From contig OZ012699.1 of the NCBI GenBank assembly GCA_963942565.1, forward strand, positions 31,227,919 to 31,291,918: a DNA stretch of 64,000 nucleotides. Direction: 5' to 3'. Origin of the DNA: Maea johnstoni (taxonomy: Eukaryota > Annelida > Polychaeta > Spionida > Magelonidae). Shown here piece by piece: positions 34,960-64,000 of this stretch (positions are counted from its first letter, which is position 1; each line of letters begins with the position of its first letter). The position numbers and the translations under genes were made by a program. The notes under the pieces are model-generated. The model did not search any database. It saw nothing but the letters and a program-made list of their open reading frames with translations, and was not told the origin of the DNA.

Positions 34960-35346
34960 GCACTTGATTGACCTCTTGACCTTCACTGCACTTGGTTGAC
35001 CTCCTGACCTCCACTGCACTTGGTTGACCTCTGGGGTGTGTCGGATGATCTTCGGTGCAAAATGCTCCAGATGACTCTCACCACCATCAGCCATGGCTTT
35101 AATGCACTTGAATGACCTTTACATTGTAATGAAGATCTTTTCTGTGCTATAACCTTTCCATCATACCCGATGACCTTCATTGCACCAAGATGACCTCTGC
35201 ATTGTACCTGAAGACCTTTGCTGCACCGAGTCGACCTCTCCAGCATGCCTGAAGACCTTCACTGCAGTGAACCTAGCGGCCTCCACTGCACCGGATGACC
35301 TCCGCGGTGTACCCACTGACCTTTACTGCACCACATTGACCTTCGA
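34960..35346. repeat. Degenerate TGACCT repeat array
   Basis: About 14 TGACCT/AGACCT words at ~30 bp spacing with linker ctgcac(c/t)(t/g)gg. TGACCT is the inverse of the nuclear receptor half-site AGGTCA. It lies just downstream of the phosphatase stop, probably in its 3'UTR or flank. Confidence 0.75.
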
Positions 35347-35693
35347 CTTCTCTCATTACAAAATATGGAATAATTGCATCCATGGCGGTAAGAATGTTGC
35401 TCTAAAAGACGATGGAACGAGAGGTCAAAGGTCATAACCTCTAAAAATGCCTCGTTTCCGTTTCCGTTGTATGATTCTCACTCCTCGATAGGATGATAGA
35501 TGTGTAGAAACAGCATGAGGTTGATTTTTTCGGCCGGCTTGCGACCGGCGCCATATGTTGTACATGTTTGGCAGTATAATCATGAGTCATAGTTCATCAT
35601 CATCGTTATTATTATTGTTGTTGTTTTTTTCGGTATAGTTGTTGATGTTGTTGTTTTTGTTGACGACGCTGCGGCTCCGGGCGGGGGGAGCGA
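35346..35693 (-). other. Probable phosphatase 3'UTR
   Basis: Immediately downstream of the stop on the minus strand: CAA/TTG trinucleotide runs (35595-35665) and otherwise unique sequence. No convincing AATAAA is seen before about 34450 (minus strand), where one falls in a family B fragment. Confidence 0.4.
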
Positions 35694-55819
<20,126 letters not shown>

Positions 55820-56085
55820 CTGAAACGAAACACAGAGAAATAAGTAAACAAGATTTGAAACGACATTGTGAAGCTACAGAAAAACGAACTAAAGGTGGCT
55901 CGGTTTTTGGGCTGTTTTGCTGTCGTGCCTGAAACGAAACACAGAGAAATAAGTAAACAAGATTTGAAACGACATTGTGAAGCTACAGAAAAACGAACTA
56001 AAGGTGGCTCGGTTTTTGGGCTGTTTTGCTGTCGTGCCTGAAACGAAACACAGAGAAATCAGTATACAAGATTTGAAACGACCCC

Positions 56086-56345
56086 GGCACTAGCCTTGCT
56101 TGTTGAGTGTTTTGCCGTTGTGGCAGGAATGTCAAAGAAAACAAGATTTGAAAGGACAAAGATGTTCAATAATTGCTTTGTTTGTTGAATGTTTTGTGTT
56201 ATGGGTGAAATAAACAAGAAAACAAGATTTGAAAGGACAAAGATGTTCAATAATGGCTTTGGTTGTTGAATGGTTTTGTTATGGGTGAAATAAACAAGAA
56301 AACAAGATTTGAAAGGACACCAAGATGTTCAATAATTACCTCTAC
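56086..56345. repeat. ~76 bp tandem repeat, older relatives of the acceptor unit
   Basis: Three units of aaacaagatttgaaaggaca + aagatgttcaataattgctttg. They share aaacaagatttgaaa(c/g)gaca and a ttgttgaatgttttg block with the 109 bp units, so they look like an earlier round of the same expansion. Confidence 0.75.
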
Positions 56346-56982
56346 CTCTGCTTGAAGAAGTTTCTCTGAGGCTTCTGAGCTTCAGATGCTTCTACTAATA
56401 CTAATACTGTGACTTTGCAAACTGAATATTTACAGCGAATACACATACTACTACTAGTCCTAAGAGACTAGTAAAACTATGGTTACCATATTGGGAGACC
56501 TTGATTTTAAATCACTTAAAGTAAAAACTTATCGGGAGTAAATCATATATAATGAAAAGAACTATAATTTGATGAAAATGAAAGATTCCTTATTTTCAAT
56601 CAAACAATTAACTGGCCCATTGCAACCTATTCTTCTATCGAATCAGTGCAGAATTCCTATTTTTACACTGTCTTGGTTAAGTACCCAATTCACTTTGAAA
56701 ATAAGAACATGTACATTCTTTAAGTACTTCACTAAATTTTGGCAAAAGCTCAGAAGACTTTTGAGACAAATTTATTCCTCACACTTTTTCTGTTTGAGAC
56801 ACAAGTACGTTCAATGGGTGCACAAGTAGGCATCAGCCACAAATATTCCTTACGTACCTCACTAAAACTCAAGGCAATTGCTGAGAAGACCTTTGGGTCA
56901 AAATTCTTCCTTATAATCTAATATTTTACAGTTTGGATTTAGATGTGATGGATAAATACATGTGCATAGGTCAAAACTATTC

Positions 56983-57280
56983 TTAACCCATTTGTACCTG
57001 GAAATCTTGACAAGTGTCGTCTGGAACTTTGATATTTTTGAAAATAACTTAAGAAATAATCACAAATTCACAAAATATTTGAATGAGAGTTGTGTATAGG
57101 ATTTTGATAAACATTTTTCCATCAAATATTTTCTGAAAATTGCTTTTGTTAGAGAATTATCACAATCTCTTCTTCCCACTCTACTTCACTAATTCATTCT
57201 CTACTTATAAACTCAGAAGACCTTTGAGAATTTTTTATTAGTCAGGGCAGTTTTGGGTCCAATAGGCATGAATGGGTTAA
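56983..57280. mobile_element. Family B MITE (long variant)
   Basis: TTAACCCATTTGTACCTGG to ggcatgaatgggttaa. Confidence 0.87.
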
Positions 57281-57435
57281 TGCACTTCAAATGCCAATTT
57301 TTGGCAAATGCTCAAGAGCTTTTTTGTCAACTTAATTCTGTATATATTTTTGTGTTTGAGATAAGCATACGTGTGATGCGTTGATGAATGGGCACGTTGC
57401 CAGGTCATGTGACTGCCAGCAGGTTCTGCAGAAGC

Positions 57436-57649
57436 TTAACGCTTCCAATGCTGAGGCTACTTTCGTCCAAAGCGCAAGGACCCAAAGATTTTTGAAAACC
57501 GTCTAAACCCTGTCAAGTTGGTGTTCATTGGATAGCTCTTGCTGAGTACTCTCAGATGAGTACCCATATGCCAGGGTTTCAGTCATATATCAGGGTTTTT
57601 TGCATCATTTTTTATTAGCCAAGATAGCCACCAGCAGCATTAGCGTTAA
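57436..57649 (-). mobile_element. Family A TTAA MITE
   Basis: Reverse copy; both ends share the same change (TTAACGCTT / TAGCGTTAA). Confidence 0.88.
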
Positions 57650-57762
57650 GCATCTACAGCCTACAGGAATACGTGTGCTGTTAGTGCACTCAAAAAAACC
57701 TTGCCATGGCAGGGTGCAACTTAGTTCCAAAACAGCACTTGCTGAGCGGGGCAGGCTGCCCC

Positions 57763-57972
57763 TTAAACCTTACCCTGCTGGTGGCTAATTTTGCCAACAC
57801 ATAATACAAAAAACCTGAAAAATGACTGAAACCCTGGTAAATGGGTACTCTTCTGATAGTACTCAGCGAGAGCTATCCAATGAGTACCAACATGACAGGG
57901 TTCAGATGTTTTTCAACAATCTTTGCGTCCTTGTGCTTTGGACAAAGGTAGCCTCAGCATTGGAAGGGTTAA
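57763..57972 (+). mobile_element. Family A TTAA MITE
   Basis: Forward copy; left end ttaaaccttaccctgctgg. Confidence 0.88.
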
Positions 57973-58586
57973 GTTTACTTGCCCAGCCAGCACTTCCACT
58001 TGCCCCACCACTATGTGTAAATTTCTTCACTTGCAACAAGGCAAGCGGTTATGTTGCACACTGCATGGTCTTAGCCAGGATTTTGAAATAGAATATATAT
58101 ATATATATTTCTATAAGAATGGTGGAAATGATAAGGTTAATTATTCTAGATTCAACATTCCATTTCAGTGGTACTTTTTATCATTTTACCAAAACATGCT
58201 TGAAACATACTTAGTTCCAAACTGGACATATCACATATGTATGTTTTATATAATATGCTTTCTTGGAAAGATATCACTAAAATATCCATTCTTTTTCAGT
58301 CGCTAGAGGCAGAGTTTGTTTAAGATACTCAGTGCATATCCTTCTTAAATGCATAACGCACATACCAAGCTACTGAGAGTTGGTAGAAAAACCAAAGACC
58401 TGTGAAGGGCGTTTTGGCAAGTTGCCAATAACTTTGACTTATCATCAAGAATAGGATATGCCAAGGCTCGAAATAGTAGATTGTTCAGTAGTCTAAAATA
58501 CAAGTTTTCCCAGAATTCTGTGTCTGACATTTCATAACATCTGGAATTTGCCTGACATGACTACCTTCCACTTCAAGAATGTTGCT

Positions 58587-58790
58587 TTAACCCTTATGCT
58601 GCTGGTGGCCAATACAAAATTATGCAAAAAAATTCAAAAATGACTGAAACCCTGGCAAATGGGTACTCATCTGAGAGTACTCATCGAGAGCTATCCAATG
58701 AATACCAATATGACAGGGTTTAGATGGTTTTCAGAAATATTTGCATCTTTGTGCTTTAGACAAAAGTAGCCTAAGCATTGGAAGGGTTAA
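58587..58790 (+). mobile_element. Family A TTAA MITE
   Basis: Forward copy with TTAA at both ends and a small deletion after the left terminus. Confidence 0.9.
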
Positions 58791-58954
58791 TCATAAACCC
58801 AATATATAAGGCTAATGAGGTGTCCTTAGTCTAGGGAAGTCATTGATACACCTCGTATTGATCAACCAACAATTGCAGTCAATCAATGTCTACAACTTTG
58901 CCATCTCAATGCATTAATCAATGCATCGAGATGGCAAAAAAATAATATAGTATA

Positions 58955-59074
<120 letters not shown>

Positions 59075-59166
59075 TATATACTGATATATATATATCGCTC
59101 GTCTTTTCCCATACCGCAAAAATTAGTAGCTAAATATCTATCACAATTTGTATCATTGAGGCGTAC

Positions 59167-59332
59167 CGCGTTTGTTTTTCTCTCTGGAGCCGTGCCCCCG
59201 TCGTGAGGCACGTGTGATTCGCCGATAGATGGTGCACCTGCTGTAGAGCTGGAAGGAGGGGTCGAGGTACATGTGACTGCTCGCACTACTGGGCGAGGCA
59301 GCGCGTAGAGACATCATCGAAGTCAGCGCCAT
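59167..59332 (-). CDS. Weak candidate first coding exon of the phosphatase
   Basis: A CpG-rich island in AT-rich DNA. An ATG at 59332-59330 opens 55 codons ([20 protein letters not shown] ...) to a possible donor gcg/GTACGC in phase 1, which fits the next exon. It lacks the IITQV-like start known from vertebrate relatives and the donor is poor. It could instead be 5'UTR or promoter sequence. Confidence 0.28.
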
Positions 59333-59354
59333 GGCAACTACGCAACAATGCCAC

Positions 59355-59870
59355 AACAATGGCAGGACACGATAATCCTAAACGGAATATGAATGTCGCC
59401 GATTTTGTGATGTCTCACTGCCACAGTAGATAAAAATGACAGAAAATGATAATTCTAATGTAATATGGATGTCACCGCTCTAGTGATGTCTCACTCTACA
59501 ACAATGCCACAACAATGGCAAGATACGATAATCCTATATACGGAATGTGAATGTCACCGATTTTGTGATGTCTCACTATACAACAATGACAGAACACGAT
59601 CCTAAATTATAGTGATCCTAAATGGAATATGGATGTCACAGATTCCTTATTGTGTAACCACATTAACAATAACAGTCCAAGAATGCGATCTTCTAGTAAA
59701 TCCTAAATAGAATATGAATGTTACAGATTCCTTATGGTGTAATCACATGCATAATAACAGGCCATGGTAGTCCTAAATAGAATGTGGATGTCAGAGATTC
59801 CTTATTGTGTAACCACATTAACAATAACAGTCCACAATAATCCTGAATATGTGTTCCACATTCTGTCTGG
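59355..59870. repeat. ~95 bp degenerate tandem repeat
   Basis: Five to six units with cctaaa(t/c)ggaatatgaatgtc + accgattttgtgatgtctcac. Confidence 0.82.
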
Positions 59871-59879
59871 GCGTAGGAA

Positions 59880-60770
59880 AAAGAGCCTGGACTCCTACAG
59901 CATCTAAATCTTCACTCCGGTGCTATGTTATGACTCTGCCACACTGAGGAAGGTGAATGATCTCAAACTGCTCTTATAGAAGATGTCTAGGCCAAATAAA
60001 AAAGTGCAGAGACTCAGACTCCGGGATATGTCTAATCCTTCACACTGGTGTTGTATGATCAGCCAGAACTTGAAATAGTCACTGGTGAAGATGACGTATA
60101 AAATCCTTTCGCAGAGACTAACTACTGTATTCCATATAATACTTCCTGTAACTGATATTGGACTGTTCCTATAGGAATGTGTAGGCCTAAGAGAAATAGC
60201 ACAGGCTCCAACTAGTGTTATATGGTACGCCACAGCGAGAGATAGTGACTGGTGAAGATGGCCTTTGAATCCATTAGCAGAAATCCCACATTCCAACCTA
60301 TCCTTCCTGAAACTGATCCTTAACTGTTCCTACAGGAGATGTCTAGTCCAAAGAAAAACAGCACAGATTCCAACTAGTGTTTTATGATAAACCAGAGCGA
60401 GAAATAATGACTGGTTAAGATGATAAATCAATCGTTTAGCGGAGAATCCACATTCTATCTAATCCGGTAGCTGATCTTTAACTGTTTCTACAGGAGATGT
60501 CTAGGCCCAAGAAAAACAGCACTGATTCCAGCTAGTGTTATATGATAAACCACAGCGAGAATAACAGTCACTGCCGAAGACGGCGTATCAATTCTCTAGT
60601 ATCCGGGATAGCGAGGCAATCTCCTCTTAAATAACGTCCTTCTGCCTTGCCGAAGAAAAGCACTGACTGCTAGTGTTTTATGGTAACCCAGAGCAAGAAA
60701 CAGTCAGTGGTGAAGATGGCGTATTAATCCTCTAGTATCCGGGATTGTGAGGCGATTTACTCAAGAATAA
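59880..60770. repeat. ~170 bp degenerate tandem repeat
   Basis: Five to six units sharing tgttcctacaggagatgtct, aacagcac-gattccaactag and gtgttatatgataaaccaca. Confidence 0.82.
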
Positions 60771-61145
60771 CGTTCTTCTGCCTTGCCGCTCACAGCGCAG
60801 ATAAAGACAGCTGCGTAATCCTCAGTAATCCACACCTGAATGTGTGGTTTTTGCGAACAACCAGATAGGTAGCATATATCCACCCAACTGCCGAACGTTC
60901 AACCGATGACATATACGCGTGCTGTTTCTTCACTCAGTGCATTCCAGCCTGCTTGACGGTAGAACAGATCCTCGTAACTCTTAGCGCTTCAGCAGTAACT
61001 GCAGAGATTTATTTTCGATTTTTGTTTTTCCAGTATGTAGAGCTGCCTGGCTGCTTTCTGATTCTAGAGGTTCTGCCACCGTTTGGTCATTCCTGCTATC
61101 TTCAAAACTGATAATAAACGGATTGTAGTTTGGTAAAATCTACAT

Positions 61146-61353
61146 CCACTGGAAAGTGTCGTCTGCTACTCTTATACTTTTGAAAATAACTAGGGCATAA
61201 AGAGAAAAATCACAAAATATTTGAAGGAGAGTTTTTGTTTAGCTTCTGATCAACATTTCTCCTTCAAATGTTCTTTCAGAAAACGCTTTTGTAAGTACAG
61301 TATTTCCAAAATCATCAGGCCTCTTTTGGCTGCTCTGAGTGTAAATGGGTTAG
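61146..61353. mobile_element. Family B MITE, left end lost
   Basis: gtgtcgtctgctactctta ... ggctgctctgagtgtaaatggg. Confidence 0.8.
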
Positions 61354-61479
61354 ATTGTGCTGTTGATAACACAAATCTAAAATAATGAGAACTTTTTGCC
61401 TGTATAACCGACATCCACACAGAGCCGCATAACTTGAATATTCAGAAATACTGTATGCTGACTAGATGTGCGTCTGCAG

Positions 61480-62060
61480 TTCAGTATGATCCTCTAGCAC
61501 TTGTGTGGATGGGTAAATATATTCATAAGAACTTCCACTGTATAGGTGCCCTATTATGAAACTCCCAGCTTCTATCTGACGGCAATTCTTCAGAAATACT
61601 TCTAACTAGATGCAAGTCTGTCCTGTTTGATCACCATCCGTTTGTGATGTGGATGGTTCCATAAATTCAGAAGCCTGTTAAAACTTTCCACTGTATCAGT
61701 GCTCTATTATGAAACTCCCAGCTTCTGTTAGATGGCTATTCTTTAGAAATGTTGACAACTAGATGTGAGTCTGTCCTGTTTGATCACCATTCGCTTGAGA
61801 TGGAGATGGTTGCTAGATTAGTACTGATGAATGTCACAGCATTTATAAGCTGATCCATATACGATATGCCTCCCAGTTCTTGTTTGACTAACTAGTGTAT
61901 TCCAAGATAAGTTTTGCCTATTCCATACTGTCTTTTCACACAATGTCTCTGGGCAGTATTTGTCTCTGCTCACTAGTGGGTTCCCAGATTAGTACTGCTG
62001 AATGTCACAGCCTTTACAAGCTGATCCATACACAATATGCCTCCGAGTTCTGTTGAATGT
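61480..62060. repeat. Two interleaved ~130-175 bp duplications
   Basis: ctctattatgaaactcccag ... ctgtcctgtttgatcaccat occurs at 61545-61655 and 61690-61790; tagtactgatgaatgtcaca ... acgatatgcctcc at 61815-61875 and 61990-62045. Confidence 0.82.
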
Positions 62061-62222
62061 CACAGCGTTTTTAGGACCTGATTCTCTTAGCTCAGGTTCC
62101 GTGCTGCTGCTGCTGCCGTTTCTACGGAGATCGCTAAGAATCCTGGGAAGGATAAAAACCTTGCTGTCCTCGTGTGCACACCGCAGCCTACAACTGTATG
62201 AATCCACCTCCTCAGTGAGCCA

Positions 62223-62428
62223 TTCACCCTTCCAATGCTGAGGCTACTTTCATCCAAAGCACAAGGATGCAAAGATTTTTGAAAACCATCTAAACCGTGT
62301 CATGTTCGTATCCATTAGATAGCTCTCACTGAACACTCTCAGATGAGCACCCATGTGCTAGGGTTTCAGTCATTTAGCATCATTTATTTTGTGTTGGCCC
62401 AATTAGCCACCAGCAGCATAAGGGTTAA
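62223..62428 (-). mobile_element. Family A TTAA MITE
   Basis: Reverse copy; left end ttcaccctt, right end aagggttaa. Confidence 0.88.
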
Positions 62429-62879
62429 ATCTTTACCATGAAATCTTTAGACAGTAAGTGCAGCCTGACCTATACACTTATGATCAATCTAATTTTGATG
62501 CAGAATCAAAAACACTTGTGCGTTGCGTTGCGTTGCAGTGTAGTTGTGCACACATACTCGTAGGCAGGTTGTTTTCCGCCAAACATCAACACCAATGACC
62601 TTCACCTTCGAACTCAGAAAACCACGCTCCACAAAAACACAAATTTGCAAGCAAGTCACAGCTGGTAAACATGGTCATTACCTAGCTTGACAACGTGTTG
62701 CTAGGCAACAACAACCTACTTGTAGATCATCTCTTAAATTCACTGGCCACTCAGTCTGTTTTTTGTCTGTGGGTTTTTTTTTTGCAATGGAGTGATGTTT
62801 TTGTCTCCCTCCTGCTGTTTCTAGGTTAATTGATTGTGGTTAGCTGTGGGAAACAAATAGGAGACATCAAACTTGCTAT

Positions 62880-63500
62880 GTATTACTAGCTAGTGACACC
62901 CGCAGTGCCACCTATTGGGAAAGTTAAATACTAGACCAGCAGTAACACTACCCAGTATTAGATGGACATTGTGGTTATCAACTAAGTGATAAACATTGAT
63001 ATATTGCCAAGGTGAGAACAGCATAATGCTATCATCAACTGGCAATGATTTCCATGCTGCCACCTATTGGGAAAGCCAGACACTAAACCAACAGCATTAC
63101 TATCCAAGGGCTGAGGGGGGGTCATGTGATCAGCTTTTGTCTCTAGAGTTTAGTGAGATTGACCCATTTCCACTCCACCTGACGCATTGGCGCGGGCGAC
63201 CCGTCTCCGCACAACTTCCGGTGTCGTACCAAAATATTACACCCTCAATCCAAAATTTCACCTCTTGAATTGAGTCTTTCGGAATGTAAACATTGTGGTT
63301 GTCCACGGAAAACAGCCGACTGTCATCATCACCTCAGTCACATGATAGCCATGCTGCCACCTGCTGGGCAAGCCAGACACTAGACCAGCAACACCACTAA
63401 CCAGCGCTATGTTGTAAACATTGTGATTATTCAAGGAAAACAACTAGGTGAAAACAGCGTACTGCCGACATCACCTCAGTCACATGATGCTAAAGAGAGG
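62880..63500. repeat. ~180 bp degenerate tandem repeat
   Basis: Three to four units with gccacctattgggaaagcca + gacactagaccagcaac and cacctcagtcacatgat. Confidence 0.82.
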
Positions 63501-63696
63501 CTATCACCATGGTAACGACCTTGATGACAGTCAGCCTCATCATCACCTTAGCAGGTGACTGGCTTGACGTGTGTGTGCCAGTGTTAAGTATTTTTTTCTA
63601 CGAGAGCTCAAGAGCGTCACAAAATGAGTTCTGGCTGTCAGGAACACGATCACAACAGCTGCGGCAGAACTGATTGACCTTACCAGGATATTTCTC

Positions 63697-63901
63697 TTAA
63701 CCTATTGTCGTCTGCAGCAAAGATACTTTTGACCAGAACTTTTGAATTGAGAATGATTTTACAAAATATTTGAAGGGGAGTTGTTGGTGATGTTCTGATC
63801 AACATTTCTCCTTCAAATATTTTGCCAATTATGCTTTAGGCTGAAAGATTTCGTCAAATTAGTCAGCCTGGTTTAGGTCACTGTGAGCAATTATGGGTTA
63901 A
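63697..63901. mobile_element. Family B MITE
   Basis: TTAA at both ends, subtype as at 36462. Confidence 0.88.
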
Positions 63902-64000
63902 GTTCAGGGCACGAGATTGGCCTGACATTTTAAAGACACATTGAAAAACAACCAACACAAATCTCCCATAATTCCTTAATATCAGCGGGTTTTCTAGGAT

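Noticed and set aside
61989-62207. 72-codon minus-strand frame in a GC-richer patch as first exon of the phosphatase
   Set aside because: No IITQ-like start or good phase-1 donor; it overlaps a tandem repeat and a family A MITE boundary.

Overview
The window is eukaryotic nuclear DNA from an animal. Coding exons are small and GC-rich, with GT-AG introns, and sit in AT-rich DNA full of microsatellites, minisatellites and short inverted-repeat elements. The proteins and exon phases look metazoan. A marine invertebrate, perhaps a non-vertebrate deuterostome, fits best, but the sequence alone does not fix the species.

Two protein-coding genes are supported, lying tail to tail. On the + strand, 3274-12507 holds seven exons of a type I TGF-beta/activin receptor kinase (ALK4/5/7 class): transmembrane segment, GS box and the whole kinase domain to the stop. 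The ligand-binding ectodomain exons lie left of the window. On the - strand, 55819-35694 holds nine exons of a small CTD phosphatase (CTDSP/SCP family), from the N-terminal Cys-rich motif through the DLDET catalytic motif to the stop. Its first coding exon is not certain; 59167-59332 is a weak candidate. An open, phase-compatible Pro/Tyr-rich frame at 43055-43582 may be an alternative 5' exon or an unrelated gene.

Most of the rest is repeats. About 26 copies of a ~212 bp element with TTAACCCTT ends (family A) and about 20 copies or fragments of a second element with TTAACCCAT ends (family B) are present. Both have TTAA target sites, so both look like piggyBac-type MITEs. Also present are palindromic Tc1/mariner-like MITEs with TA targets (families C1 and C2), a TACCGTAAATTC family (D), a 'tcttagccaggat' family (E), a 'gtttgtttcctgtaac' family (F), at least two hAT-like elements with 8 bp target duplications, and a tRNA-derived SINE. 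No transposase, reverse transcriptase, LTR or virus-like element was seen. Region 12508-35693 between the genes is repeat-dominated and holds no recognisable gene.

The most striking pattern is that tandem duplications repeatedly straddle splice junctions. In the receptor gene the GS-exon donor motif occurs five times, and the next exon's acceptor plus about 90 exon bases occurs five times within the same 1.4 kb intron. A later donor is duplicated by 9 bp. In the phosphatase gene the catalytic-exon 3' end with its donor is present three times and the N-terminal exon's acceptor end three times. The real exon is nearly always the outermost copy, leaving decoy splice sites in the intron.
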